Positions 6,912-16,426 of a stretch of 64,000 bases of DNA are shown piece after piece (within the stretch, counting starts at the first letter, position 1; every line of letters begins with the position of its first letter). This DNA is from Chitinophaga sp. sic0106. Lineage in GTDB: Bacteria; Bacteroidota; Bacteroidia; Chitinophagales; Chitinophagaceae. Under the pieces are notes generated by a model, which worked only from the letters and a program-made list of their open reading frames with translations, did not search any database and was not told where the DNA came from. Made by a program: the position numbers and the translations under genes. The DNA is taken from positions 1 to 64,000 of the forward strand of contig NZ_JAHUWJ010000009.1 in NCBI RefSeq assembly GCF_019219075.1. Reading direction: 5' to 3'.

Positions 6912-9900
6912 ATGAATATGTATATGAAAATAGTTTATATCACATTTCTATGGGGTATCTTCTTATTTATAAGTGCTCAGGGGAAGGCCATACCAATTAT
7001 GCTAGAGAGTAGCGATACAAGTAGTGCGAGCTTTCTAAAAGGGCGAATACAAGATTTGCATGGCAATTTATTAGCCGGTGTTAGTGTGAGTATAAAGGGG
7101 ACCAAAATGGGCACAGTAACAGATAACCAAGGCAACTTTTTTTTTAAGAAAATAAGTAGTTCTGCTATTTTGGTTTTTAGTTATGTTGGATATAAATCAC
7201 AAATGTTGAATGTTCCAACTACCAGAATGATGCTTGTGATTTTGGAAACTGCTGAAAATCAACTCGATGAAGCAGTTGTGCTTGCTTACGGGTCAACAAC
7301 AAAGAGATTTAATACAAATAACAGTGGAAGTGTAAAAGCAAGTGAAATTGCTGCCCAGCCTATATCAAATCCACTTTTAGCATTACAAGGAAAAGTTCCT
7401 GGTGTAGTGATTACACCCAGCAACGGCGTGAATAATGGGGGAGTGAGGGTTACAATACAGGGAAATACTAGCTTAAGTGCACTAGTAGGCAATGATCCTT
7501 TATACGTTATTGATGGAGTGCCATATACTTCACAGTTAATGAATAGTCCTCAGTCTTTAGTTTTAGGGTCATCCGGTACCGTTGGAACAACTACAACTTA
7601 CGGGAACCCTATGAGTTTCATTAATCCTTCTGATATCGAGAGAATTGATATTCTAAAGGATGCAGATGCTACTGCTATTTATGGGAGTCGTGCGGCGAAT
7701 GGAGCCATTTTGATCACAACCAAAAAAGGTAAATCTGGTAAAATGGCTATAGAGTTCAATGCAAATACTGGATTCTCCAAGCTTGTAAAATTTGCGAATT
7801 TGTTACGGACACCGGATTATATTACGTTAAGAAAGGAAGCTTTCAAAAATTACGGACTTACGCCAAGCGCGATTCCAGGTACTCCTACTTATGCTGTGGA
7901 TTTAACAAGATGGGATTCTTTGCGATATACGAATTGGCAGAAGGAGCTACTTGGAAGCTATGTTCCCTTTTCAACTTTAGAAGCTTCAGTTTCGGGTGGT
8001 AGTGATAATCTTCGATATAGAATTTCTGGTACATATCGTTATATGGGATCACTATTTGAAAATGCTTATGGTCTTGATCACGATCGTAAAGCTTCTATGA
8101 GTGCAAGTTTGAATTCAAATAGTTCCGATAATAGGTTTAAAGTAGATTTAAATGTAAGGTATATGTTTGATGGCAATAAAATGTCAAGAACCGATTATAC
8201 TGCGTCTGCGTATCGACTCCCACCTAATGCACCTGCTTTGTATAACAACGATGGATCTTTAAATTGGGAACCTGATATAAACGGAAATAGTTCATGGACA
8301 AATCCATTGGCACAAAAATATACAGGTTATTTTAACAATACAACGAATCTTGGTTCCTCATTAATGTTAAGTTATAACTTCCTGAATGGATTACAGTTTA
8401 AAACTTTATTTGGTTATAATAATTTGCAGACTGACGATTACAGTTTTAATACCAAACAATCATTTTCTCCTGAAACTAGGACAATACTTAATACAACAGC
8501 GATAAAAGGTTCATATAATATAAATAATTGGGATATAGAACCACAAATACAATACTCAGATAGACTTGGTGTTGGAAATTTTGATGCAATTGTAGGTATG
8601 AGTATCCAGCAAGAAAATAGAAGCGGACTTGCAATTAACGGGACTATTTTTTCTTCAGATTTGAGCATTTTTGATATTAAGCAGGCTAGTAGTATTACAA
8701 TAAATACAAATGAAATTTCAACTTATAAGTATAACGCACTATTCGCTAAACTGAACTATAATTTAGACGACAAGTATATCTTAAACCTTTCTTTTCGACG
8801 AGATGGTAGTTCAAGGTTTGGAAAGGCAAACCGTTTTCATGACTTTGGAAGTATAGGTGGAGCGTGGATAATATCAGAAGAAGGTTGGTTCAAGAGGATT
8901 GGGAATTTGGTGAATTTTTTAAAGTTGCGAGCATCATACGGAACTACGGGAAATGATCAAATAGGTAATTATTCTTTCTACAACTTGTATAACGTTGTAA
9001 GTGCTCCAATTTCATATCAGGGTATTACGACAATAGCCACAAGTGGTATCCCGAATCCTTATTTACAATGGGAAGAAACTAGAAAACTTGATATTGGAAT
9101 AGAACTGGCTGTTTTGAAAAGTAGGTTGATAGCAAGTTTGGGATATATAAGAAATAGATCGAGCAATCAAATTGTTGCTTATGATTTGCCCGCCACGACT
9201 GGTGCATCATCAATTAATCAAAATTTTCCAGGTTTAATTCAAAATAGCTCATTTGAAGGTACTATTAGTACGATTAATATAAGGAGGGAGGAGTTCTCCT
9301 GGTCTAGTAATATAAATCTAACCATTCCCAGAAATAAATTGGTAAGATTTGAAAATATTGAGTCTTCTAGTTATGCCGCTAAGTATAAGATTGGTGAGCC
9401 AATCACAGTTGTCAGGATTTTTAGATATGCAGGAGTTAATCCTGAAACGGGGATATATGAATTTTATGCAGCGGATGGTACTAAAACTTCCAATCCTAAA
9501 ACCAATATTGACGATTTGACATATGTAAATTTTGCTCCAACAATGTATGGAGGATTTCAAAATACATTTTCATATAGAAACTTTCAAATTGATTTCTTTA
9601 TTCAATATACCAAACAGCGAAACGCGGATCTTGCAATAGCTGGTGGAGGTGGTGTTCCCGGAAATATGATAAATGTATTAGAATCGATTATGAATCGATG
9701 GCAGAAAAAGGGTGATATTACAAATGTTCAGAAAGTAGCCAACTCTAGTCAGTTGAATAATTCCACTATTGCTGCGTATACCTCTGATTTGGTTTATCAT
9801 GATGCCTCATTTGTGCGTCTGAAAAATGTTAATGTTTCTTATAAATTGCCAACAAATTGGCTTGAAAAGATTCATATTCATCAAGCAAGAGTATACGTAC

Positions 9901-10019
9901 AAGGGCAGAATTTATTGACAATAACACCATATAAGGGGCTGGATCCAGAGAATCCAGGTACAGCGGTAACCCTTCCGCCACTTATGACCATTGTTGCTGG
10001 TATAAGTATCTCTCTTTGA
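6912..10019 (+). CDS. SusC/RagA-type TonB-linked outer-membrane transporter
   Basis: The 1035-residue protein has a signal peptide, a carboxypeptidase-D-like regulatory domain (about residues 42-112), a TonB-box-like stretch and a plug domain. The plug shows the family hallmarks PLYVIDGVPY and ILKDADATAIYGSRAANGAI, and a long beta-barrel follows. With its SusD partner it would import a bulky ligand across the outer membrane using TonB energy. The start at 6912 is one of three nearby Met codons (6912, 6918, 6924), so the exact start is uncertain. It is divergent from the lanthipeptide genes and shares their intergenic region. Ligand unknown: a glycan cut by the downstream GH2 enzyme is the simple guess; uptake of the modified peptide is another. 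Confidence 0.93.
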   Translation: MNMYMKIVYITFLWGIFLFISAQGKAIPIMLESSDTSSASFLKGRIQDLHGNLLAGVSVSIKGTKMGTVTDNQGNFFFKKISSSAILVFSYVGYKSQMLNVPTTRMMLVILETAENQLDEAVVLAYGSTTKRFNTNNSGSVKASEIAAQPISNPLLALQGKVPGVVITPSNGVNNGGVRVTIQGNTSLSALVGNDPLYVIDGVPYTSQLMNSPQSLVLGSSGTVGTTTTYGNPMSFINPSDIERIDILKDADATAIYGSRAANGAILITTKKGKSGKMAIEFNANTGFSKLVKFANLLRTPDYITLRKEAFKNYGLTPSAIPGTPTYAVDLTRWDSLRYTNWQKELLGSYVPFSTLEASVSGGSDNLRYRISGTYRYMGSLFENAYGLDHDRKASMSASLNSNSSDNRFKVDLNVRYMFDGNKMSRTDYTASAYRLPPNAPALYNNDGSLNWEPDINGNSSWTNPLAQKYTGYFNNTTNLGSSLMLSYNFLNGLQFKTLFGYNNLQTDDYSFNTKQSFSPETRTILNTTAIKGSYNINNWDIEPQIQYSDRLGVGNFDAIVGMSIQQENRSGLAINGTIFSSDLSIFDIKQASSITINTNEISTYKYNALFAKLNYNLDDKYILNLSFRRDGSSRFGKANRFHDFGSIGGAWIISEEGWFKRIGNLVNFLKLRASYGTTGNDQIGNYSFYNLYNVVSAPISYQGITTIATSGIPNPYLQWEETRKLDIGIELAVLKSRLIASLGYIRNRSSNQIVAYDLPATTGASSINQNFPGLIQNSSFEGTISTINIRREEFSWSSNINLTIPRNKLVRFENIESSSYAAKYKIGEPITVVRIFRYAGVNPETGIYEFYAADGTKTSNPKTNIDDLTYVNFAPTMYGGFQNTFSYRNFQIDFFIQYTKQRNADLAIAGGGGVPGNMINVLESIMNRWQKKGDITNVQKVANSSQLNNSTIAAYTSDLVYHDASFVRLKNVNVSYKLPTNWLEKIHIHQARVYVQGQNLLTITPYKGLDPENPGTAVTLPPLMTIVAGISISL

Positions 10020-10039
10020 TTTTAATTAAAAAAAACTAC

Positions 10040-11455
10040 ATGAAAAGCTCGTTGCTAATTTTATTCATTTTGTCATACATGTGTGTTGTTTCATGCGAGA
10101 AATTAGTAGAGGTAGCGCCACCTGTCACCAGTACGAATGGGGAGAATGTATTTGAATATACTTCTACAACTATTTCTGCAGTGACTGGATTATATGCAGC
10201 AATGTCGAGCGCCACATTTTCGGCGGTTGGAGATATAAGAACTATTAATGTATATGCTGGTTTGTATACTGATGAGTTATCGTTATTTCCGAGTCCCAAC
10301 GTTAATCGCATTTATCAAGATTTTTTTACTAATTCACTGTCAGCTCAAAAAGGTGGAAATGGAGGGCAGTATTGGAATCTTATGTATGCAAGGATATATA
10401 GATGTAACGCCTTGCTGGTTGGGATAAACAATAGTATAAATATACCAGATGGTATCAAAAAACAGTTAATAGGAGAGGTCTTATTTGTAAGGTCACTTTG
10501 TTACTATTATTTGCTGAATTTCTATGGGAATATACCTTGGATTGATGGGATTGATTATACTATTAATTCCCATGTTAAAAGGAATAACAGTACTGAGATA
10601 CTAAAATATTTAGTGGCCGATTTGACAAAAGCTAAGGATTCTCTAAGTCTTAATTATTTAGATGCATCCCTACTTAAAACGGTCAACAATGCGAGGTTTA
10701 GACCGACGTCATATGCAGCTTCGGCGCTACTGATAAAAGTATTGTTATTGCAAGAGGATTGGATAAATGCAGAGTTAGAAGCTAATAGAGTAATTTCAAA
10801 TTCTCAAGTTTTTTCACTTGATTCATTGAATGCTGTTTTCTTAACAACAAGCAAGGAGGCAATATGGCAGTTGCAGGTTACATCTAGTAACGGTGCTACT
10901 GAAGAAGGAAATAAATTTATTCTACCGACAACCGGGGCGAGTGAGTCTGCTCCATTATTTTTAAATCCACGATTGGTAGCAGCTTTTGAAAAGAATGATA
11001 GAAGAAAGCAGGCTTGGATCGGTACAGCGCGGAGTTATAACTACGCTTTTAAGTATAAGGTTGCCAATTCCGTTGGTAGTCCATCAGAAGCTTTGGTTGT
11101 TTTTCGACTTTCAGAGGTTTATTTAAATCGCTCAGAAGCTAGGGCCAGGCAAGGGAAAATTGACTTGTCGCTTAATGATTTAAACCAGGTAAGGTCTCGT
11201 GCTTGGTTAGGGAAGGTAATGGGAGTTGCGCAAGATAAGTTGATTGATACAATTCTTCATGAAAGGCAAGTGGAATTATTTACGGAATTCGGTAATAGGT
11301 TTATAGATCTGAAAAGATTTAATAAAATTGACCTAATTATGCCAAGCGTATCTATAGACAAAGGGACCACCTGGCAGCCGTATTTTTCTTTTTTCCCTCT
11401 GGCTCAATCTGAAGTACAGGCCAATCCAAATATAGAACAAACCCCAGGTTATTAA
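10040..11455 (+). CDS. SusD/RagB-type surface lipoprotein
   Basis: This protein (about 471 residues) is the ligand-binding partner of the preceding SusC. I chose the start at 10040 because it gives a compact lipoprotein signal peptide ending in VVSC, while the ATG at 10016 would put polar residues before it and overlap the SusC stop. The middle has the helical, TPR-like SusD pattern (EVLFVRSLCYYYLLNFYG, where most SusD proteins have RAL.Y..L...YG). The C-terminal part has the usual VxxRLSEVYLNRSEA and ERQVELFTEFGNRFIDLKR segments. It is 13 bases from the next gene, so transporter and glycosidase are probably co-transcribed. Confidence 0.93.
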   Translation: MKSSLLILFILSYMCVVSCEKLVEVAPPVTSTNGENVFEYTSTTISAVTGLYAAMSSATFSAVGDIRTINVYAGLYTDELSLFPSPNVNRIYQDFFTNSLSAQKGGNGGQYWNLMYARIYRCNALLVGINNSINIPDGIKKQLIGEVLFVRSLCYYYLLNFYGNIPWIDGIDYTINSHVKRNNSTEILKYLVADLTKAKDSLSLNYLDASLLKTVNNARFRPTSYAASALLIKVLLLQEDWINAELEANRVISNSQVFSLDSLNAVFLTTSKEAIWQLQVTSSNGATEEGNKFILPTTGASESAPLFLNPRLVAAFEKNDRRKQAWIGTARSYNYAFKYKVANSVGSPSEALVVFRLSEVYLNRSEARARQGKIDLSLNDLNQVRSRAWLGKVMGVAQDKLIDTILHERQVELFTEFGNRFIDLKRFNKIDLIMPSVSIDKGTTWQPYFSFFPLAQSEVQANPNIEQTPGY

Positions 11456-11468
11456 AAATTAAAATAAT

Positions 11469-14150
11469 TTGTTAATGCAAGTCTTTAAAAGTTTCTGTAT
11501 ACTCTTGTATTCTTGTTTGCAGTTCGCTGTTGCCATAGGGCAAACCTTGGATCTTGAAAAGAGTATTTCGAATGCAAAAATGCAAACAAGTAATTATGCT
11601 CGTGGGGCGATGGACTGGTGGGATGAATATCCTCGGCCTACTTTAGTAAGATCTAATTGGCAAAATCTTAATGGGGCCTGGAAGTACCAGATATCCGATT
11701 CCAATATGATTAGCTTTCAAGAATTTGAAGATACTATTGTAGTGCCATTTCCATTAGAGTCACAATTATCTGGTGTTAGGAAAAGCTTACTTCCTGCACA
11801 AACGCTCTGGTATTTTCGAGAAGTAGCTTCTTTAATATTAAATCATGGTGAAAGGTGTTTGTTGCACTTTGGCGCGGTTGATTGGCATACGGAAGTTTTC
11901 ATTAATGGAAAATCGGTGGGAACTCATACAGGCGGATATGATTCGTTTAGTTTTGATATAACTGATTTTATTCATAGAAGGGGGGTCGATACAATACTTG
12001 TTTCAGTTGTTGATCCAACTGATAAGGGGATTAACCCACATGGTAAGCAAGTTTTGAATCCGGGTAATATTTACTATACACCCACTTCTGGAATTTGGCA
12101 GACTGTGTGGTTAGAAAAAGTATCCCAAAGTCGAGTAGAAAATGTTGATTATATTACTGATATTGATGAAAATGCAGTTATTATTACTCCAACTATTGCA
12201 GGGAATAGAGAATTAGATGAAATCGTTAGAGTTACCATTATGGAGAATGGTCATCAGGTGGCAATTGGTAAAGGTGTTGCAGGTACTCCTATTAAGCTGA
12301 TTTTAAACCAACCCAGATTATGGTCACCTAATGATCCATTTTTATATGATGTCAAAGTACAGCTCATTCATAAGGGAAGAGTGTTAGATGAAGTAGCTAG
12401 TTACTTTGGTATGCGTAAAATTTCTATTGCAAAGGATGGGAATGGGTTTCCTAGAATTCAATTAAATAATAAATACATTTTCAATTTAGGGGTATTGGAT
12501 CAAGGCTTTTGGCCAGATGGACTATATACAGCTCCGACTGCTCATGCTCTGAAATTTGATATAGCCACAATAAAGGCGATGGGCTTTAATACTATACGCA
12601 AACATATAAAGATTGAGCCACAGTTATGGTATTATTATGCTGATAAATTGGGTATGCTTGTGTGGCAGGACTTTGTTAATCCTCCACATGGCCTTCCCGA
12701 AGGCTCAAAAGGACAATTTGAAAATGAATTAAAAGCAACAATTAAGCAGTTGAATGATCATCCGTCAATTATATGTTGGGTCGTTTTTAATGAAGGTTGG
12801 GGGGAATTTGATCAGGAAAGAATAACAGAATTAGTAAAAAAACTTGATACTTCCCGCCTGGTAAACGGGCATTCAGGTCAGTTATTGTATGTAAGTAATA
12901 AACTTAGAAAAGATGTAAAAGTACCATGGGCGGGAAGTGATATTGCTGATATTCATACATATCCTTTTCCTCGATCGGTAAAAGGTGGGTATGGAAAAGT
13001 GGAGGTCATTGGTGAATTTGGCGGTATTACAGTTTCTGCGCCAAATCATAGTTGGAATGATTTACAAACATGGGGGTATGACACTAAAACACCTTTGCAA
13101 TTTATGAGTATTTATCGTAAAATGATAGATTCTATTCAGAATTTAGAAAGGGGAGGATTAAGTGCCGCCATTTATACTCAGCCATTTGATGTTGAAACCG
13201 AGGAGAATGGATTAGTTTCATATGACAGGGCTATTCTTAAAATCCCTCTAGATACACTACGTTCCATCAATGCACATTTAACACATGTAAATACGAAGCT
13301 TCCCATTGATGGGTCGATAGCAAGGGCTTTTAAACCGATTAATGTAATGGATACAGATGATCGGTATACCGATTATTTAAAAGAAATTCAAGGTGGGCGG
13401 TCAGATTCTTCATTATTACGTCGAATGATTTTATTGGCATTGAAAAAAAAGGATACATTGAATCTTAATTATCTAACCACGAGTTTTGTTCAGTTAATAA
13501 AAGATCCATATAATTATGATAATGTTTTATTACTTACAACTGTCTCGATCGAGCCTAATAATATGGGGTACTCCATTTTAATAAAGGATAGTGCTAAGGT
13601 ACAGCAAGTAATAGGACAAAAAAGGTATAAAAAATGGAAAAAACAAGTTATTCAAAATAGATTTATTAAGCCAGTTATGGGATCAAAAGAAGATGTTGAT
13701 TGGGAGGCTATCGGCGCCGAAGTTTCACGTATATATGGTGACCAAGAAAAGGAATATGTCTGGGGGGCAGCCATGATCCAGAATCTAAATCGCAAGGATT
13801 GGAAGGATTTTGGTACATATTATAAAAAGTACTTTGAGGTGGCACTTGATCACAGTGATTATCATATTAATAATATGAGTTGGACTGTATTCGAAAATAT
13901 ATCCGACACCGTAATTCTGGAATTTGCTATGCAAGTAAGTAAATATAATTGTGAGTATAAAGATCATTCTGCAATTGCATTAGATACATATGCGAATTTG
14001 TTGTATAAACTAGGCGAACGATCAGAAGCCATAGCACTACAAAAGAGAGCCATTGCTGTGCGTCCCGACTTAAAGGAATTAGCCGAAGTTCTCGATAAGA
14101 TGCAACGAGGGCTCCCCACCTGGCCGGTCGATTCCACACAAAGAAACTAA
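11469..14150 (+). CDS. Secreted glycoside hydrolase family 2 protein (beta-glycosidase)
   Basis: The 893-residue protein has a signal peptide (LLYSCLQFAVAIGQ), an N-terminal jelly-roll sugar-binding domain (SNWQNLNGAWKYQ), an immunoglobulin-like domain and a TIM barrel. The acid/base Glu442 is in FNEGW and the nucleophile Glu516 is in VIGEFGGI, both standard for GH2 exo-enzymes (beta-galactosidase, beta-glucuronidase, beta-mannosidase). The C-terminal ~200 residues are unusual for GH2: they look alpha-helical and end in a TPR-like repeat (LGERSEAIALQKRAIAVRP). The exact sugar cannot be read from the sequence. It is the last gene of the SusC-SusD operon. Confidence 0.9.
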   Translation: MLMQVFKSFCILLYSCLQFAVAIGQTLDLEKSISNAKMQTSNYARGAMDWWDEYPRPTLVRSNWQNLNGAWKYQISDSNMISFQEFEDTIVVPFPLESQLSGVRKSLLPAQTLWYFREVASLILNHGERCLLHFGAVDWHTEVFINGKSVGTHTGGYDSFSFDITDFIHRRGVDTILVSVVDPTDKGINPHGKQVLNPGNIYYTPTSGIWQTVWLEKVSQSRVENVDYITDIDENAVIITPTIAGNRELDEIVRVTIMENGHQVAIGKGVAGTPIKLILNQPRLWSPNDPFLYDVKVQLIHKGRVLDEVASYFGMRKISIAKDGNGFPRIQLNNKYIFNLGVLDQGFWPDGLYTAPTAHALKFDIATIKAMGFNTIRKHIKIEPQLWYYYADKLGMLVWQDFVNPPHGLPEGSKGQFENELKATIKQLNDHPSIICWVVFNEGWGEFDQERITELVKKLDTSRLVNGHSGQLLYVSNKLRKDVKVPWAGSDIADIHTYPFPRSVKGGYGKVEVIGEFGGITVSAPNHSWNDLQTWGYDTKTPLQFMSIYRKMIDSIQNLERGGLSAAIYTQPFDVETEENGLVSYDRAILKIPLDTLRSINAHLTHVNTKLPIDGSIARAFKPINVMDTDDRYTDYLKEIQGGRSDSSLLRRMILLALKKKDTLNLNYLTTSFVQLIKDPYNYDNVLLLTTVSIEPNNMGYSILIKDSAKVQQVIGQKRYKKWKKQVIQNRFIKPVMGSKEDVDWEAIGAEVSRIYGDQEKEYVWGAAMIQNLNRKDWKDFGTYYKKYFEVALDHSDYHINNMSWTVFENISDTVILEFAMQVSKYNCEYKDHSAIALDTYANLLYKLGERSEAIALQKRAIAVRPDLKELAEVLDKMQRGLPTWPVDSTQRN

Positions 14151-14253
14151 AGAGTCATTGATCATGGATTTCCGCTAAAAATGAAATGAAGTGAAAACTA
14201 CTTCTTTCTACATCGAATGGTGTCCTTAACAAGAGAGGGGCACCTGGTGTCAA

Positions 14254-14275
14254 GGACCGGGATTCTTCCCGGTTC
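14254..14275. repeat. Hairpin, GGA-YYYY-TCC family
   Basis: The arms GGACCGGGA and TCCCGGTTC pair over 9 positions (one G-T) around the loop TTCT. It shares the GGGA/TCCC closing stem and pyrimidine tetraloop with the other members at 93, 14376, 14731, 16144 and 16275. Confidence 0.6.
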
Positions 14276-14375
14276 AACAATCTGAAATGTTGAGTTCTGC
14301 TATATAAAAGTTAAACTATTGTGTTGTACATCTGTCTTTCTCTGATGTCAGATAAAGTACAGTAACTTAAGGTAA

Positions 14376-14399
14376 GGAGCCGGGACTCTTCCTGGCTCC
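14376..14399. repeat. Hairpin, GGA-YYYY-TCC family
   Basis: The arms GGAGCCGGGA and TCCTGGCTCC pair over 10 positions (one G-T) around the loop CTCT. It stands 121 bases from the similar hairpin at 14254. Confidence 0.6.
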
Positions 14400-14871
14400 C
14401 TTCTAAAAGGAGTACTGATACGGAGATTATCATTTTTTTGCGGAGAGATAGGAGGAGATTGATTTTACAAAGAGATTAAAAAATAATTATAAAAAAACAC
14501 AAAATAAATTTGGCTGGAATTAAAAAGAGTTATAGTTTTGAATCATCAACCAGTGAGCGCGCAAGTGTGGCGATTACAACTCAAGAAATTCCTTTATCAT
14601 AAACGAAATTGCTTTTAGACGGCTTCATGTGGATCATTAATCGGTTCATCGTGGAGAATTACCCCCAAAAGAGGGATGACGAGAATAAGCTTCCCCTCGA
14701 GAGTATTTTGTGCTTTTCGAAATAACCAAAGTCTTTGGATTCTTCCCGGGACAATTTTTTTTCAAACTTAAAAATCCAAACCGTCGTTAATTACGTTTAT
14801 GTAGGAAACCTAACTAATTCAATCTGTTTTTTTCCATTCATTCTATAAATCCTAAAAAAATTACCATAGAC

Positions 14872-15153
14872 ATGAAAAAGATTTTCCTGAACGAACGCAA
14901 ATTCATAGAAATGCTTTTAGAAGTGGAAGCTGGTAGATGTCCGAAAGAGCTGTTTGAGATTTTGGCTATTAAGGAAGCTACCGTGGAAGCAGTTAAAAAT
15001 GCCCCTAAGCGCAATTGGGCAGATAAACACCTGAGTGAATGGGTAGATACGGAATTTCACAAACAGGAATTGTACAATGAATGTGATATGGATTTCAATA
15101 TTTCTGAAAATATCTTCATTATTCACTGTCCGCCAATTGATACCGTAAATTGA
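14872..15153 (+). CDS. Small hypothetical protein (93 residues)
   Basis: This is an acidic, mostly helical 93-residue protein without signal peptide or membrane segment. It has three cysteines (in GRCPKE, YNECDMD and IHCPPID). The first half looks like one helical domain (ERKFIEMLLEVEAG), the second is rich in aromatic and acidic residues. I do not recognise a family. It stands alone in a largely non-coding tract and has no close operon partner. The A+T-rich composition matches the island to its left. It could be an orphan accessory gene or the antidote-like half of something lost. Confidence 0.5.
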   Translation: MKKIFLNERKFIEMLLEVEAGRCPKELFEILAIKEATVEAVKNAPKRNWADKHLSEWVDTEFHKQELYNECDMDFNISENIFIIHCPPIDTVN

Positions 15154-15510
15154 AATTTTCCTGATAATATGACAGATAAACATTAAGAAAATAAATATTT
15201 CAAAAAAGTGGGAAAAAACAGAGTACCATTTGCAGGTTTTAGATGTCATATAGTTGAAAGCACAGAAAACAGCATTTTTTATAAAGATAGATAATACTGT
15301 TTCTGCTGATAAAATTGCTCTTTGATAGATTGGATGTTAACGATAGTAAGTCAGATGTTATGCACATTCCCCAAAAAATGTGGATAAATAAAGTCTGATT
15401 TTATATAGTACCTTTTTGTGGTTAGTGTCGTTACATAACTGAAAACAAAAAGTTCTTTGAATAACTTTCCTGCACAGGATCAAAATATTTGTCTCAGCCA
15501 GACAATATTT

Positions 15511-15714
15511 CTATGAGTTGCTGAAAGGTAATGGGGTGCTCATCCTACTGTATCCCCATCTATCTTTTTCTCCATAGATTTCACGGGTGATTTCTATCGC
15601 CCGTTGTTTTGTGTCGATAATTACCCTTTCAGTGTTGTGTGAGCGCCTTATAAGATATGGCTTAAGGCGTTCCCCAGGCCCCGCAAGGGGCCTCCCTCCC
15701 AAGGGACCACCCAA
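15511..15714 (-). pseudogene. Possible decayed DUF2188-like small protein
   Basis: The frame contains NTERVIIDTKQRAIEITREI, which resembles the DTKxEAIxxAREIA segment of DUF2188 proteins, but the glycine-rich ending expected after it (IHGxDGxI) is missing. The N-terminal part is Gly/Pro-rich and overlaps a stable hairpin, so it does not look like protein. If the similarity is real, this is a remnant of a gene, broken on both sides. The call is weak. Confidence 0.22.
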
Positions 15715-16007
15715 CGGTAATCAATATATTTGCAATTCTGAAAAATGGGGATGCTGGAAACCCCACCAGCTCCCCAATTTCAGTTGCTCAGCCATTACAG
15801 GTCAATGCCATCGTAACGCTGTACTTCTGAATCGGGAGTTCTACGCTATAACCGGTCATTCCAGGACGTCCTTCAGTAAGATTAGTTCGGCGAGTTGATT
15901 GTGAAAAAGCAACTCCCGAGGAAGAAGTCATCCACATGCTATAGACCTAAAGATGTTTTCGTATTCGGTATTGAGGGTTAACATACACATACGTCAACAC
16001 AACCCAT

Positions 16008-16037
16008 AATAGCAGGCTAATCCTACAGCCTGCTATT
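16008..16037. terminator. Strong hairpin in the gene-poor tract
   Basis: AATAGCAGGCT and AGCCTGCTATT form a perfect 11-bp stem around 8 bases. A short T-rich run follows. No gene ends directly before it, so it may terminate an unannotated transcript or the decayed gene nearby. Confidence 0.45.
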
Positions 16038-16143
16038 TATCCTAAGCGTTTTCTATTCTGCATATAGTTTCCGTTAACTTTAAGGTCACAACCCTTAAAT
16101 TACAAACCACAAGTACACCAACACGTACTTTTGCCAAAGAAAA

Positions 16144-16165
16144 AGGTGGGAATTCTTTCCCACCT
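16144..16165. repeat. Hairpin, GGA-YYYY-TCC family
   Basis: The arms AGGTGGGAA and TTCCCACCT pair perfectly (9 bp) around the loop TTCT. It is 110 bases before a second member (16275). Confidence 0.6.
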
Positions 16166-16274
16166 CATTACTACTAATTTAAAGTCATTCTACATATACA
16201 GTTCACCCTGCAATATGTATCCGTGCTTTACAACACGGAAAAGATGGGTTAACAAACAAATTAAAATATGAAAG

Positions 16275-16292
16275 AGCTGGATTCCTCCAGCT
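16275..16292. repeat. Hairpin, GGA-YYYY-TCC family
   Basis: The arms AGCTGGA and TCCAGCT pair perfectly (7 bp) around the loop TTCC, directly before the terminator at 16305. Confidence 0.6.
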
Positions 16293-16304
16293 TTGGTTAT
16301 TCCG

Positions 16305-16340
16305 GCCCGTAGCGCGTAAAAACGCTGCGGGCTATTTTTA
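16305..16340 (+). terminator. Rho-independent-type terminator
   Basis: CCCGTAGCG and CGCTGCGGG form a G+C-rich stem (one G-T) with an A-rich loop, followed by CTATTTTTA. It reads best on the plus strand, where no annotated gene ends nearby. This suggests an unrecognised short transcript in the preceding tract. On the minus strand it would lie 90 bases beyond the end of the GlxA-type regulator gene. Confidence 0.6.
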
Positions 16341-16426
16341 ATCTTTAATGTTCATTAGGAAATAATTACCAACTTTCTGTCTTATCCATTCTCTACACAT
16401 CAACATCCAATCACCAACAAATATGA

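Larger units (their letters stand above)
14151..14871. other. Non-coding tract with small hairpins
   Basis: No convincing gene lies in these 721 bases. They contain three hairpins of one design (14254-14275, 14376-14399 and a degenerate copy at 14731-14752 followed by a run of T). The first two are 100 and 225 bases after the GH2 stop and could end or process its mRNA. The third could be a terminator on the plus strand. Otherwise the tract is A+T-rich and featureless. Confidence 0.5.
15154..16426. other. Gene-poor tract with decayed sequence and hairpins
   Basis: No intact gene can be supported in 1.27 kb. The tract holds a possible decayed reading frame (15511-15714, minus), a GNRA-type hairpin (15676-15693; AGGCCCC, GCAA loop, GGGGCCT), a strong hairpin at 16008-16037, two pyrimidine-loop hairpins (16144, 16275) and a clear terminator at 16305-16340. 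Base composition changes here from A+T-rich on the left to roughly balanced on the right. I saw no tRNA or clear attachment-site repeat. Confidence 0.5.

Noticed and set aside
315..14150. Cluster as a class I pinensin-type system
   Set aside because: No LanB dehydratase or separate LanC gene is present.
15587..15898. Plus-strand frame of 103 codons in the gene-poor tract
   Set aside because: Composition is irregular, it runs through a stable GNRA hairpin, and no family or start signal supports it.
93..16292. Hairpin set as a CRISPR array
   Set aside because: Units differ in their stems, spacing is irregular, and no cas genes are present.
14151..16426. tRNA gene or attachment site at the island edge
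   Set aside because: I looked for a cloverleaf and for direct repeats shared with the left end and saw none; a computed search could still find a short one.
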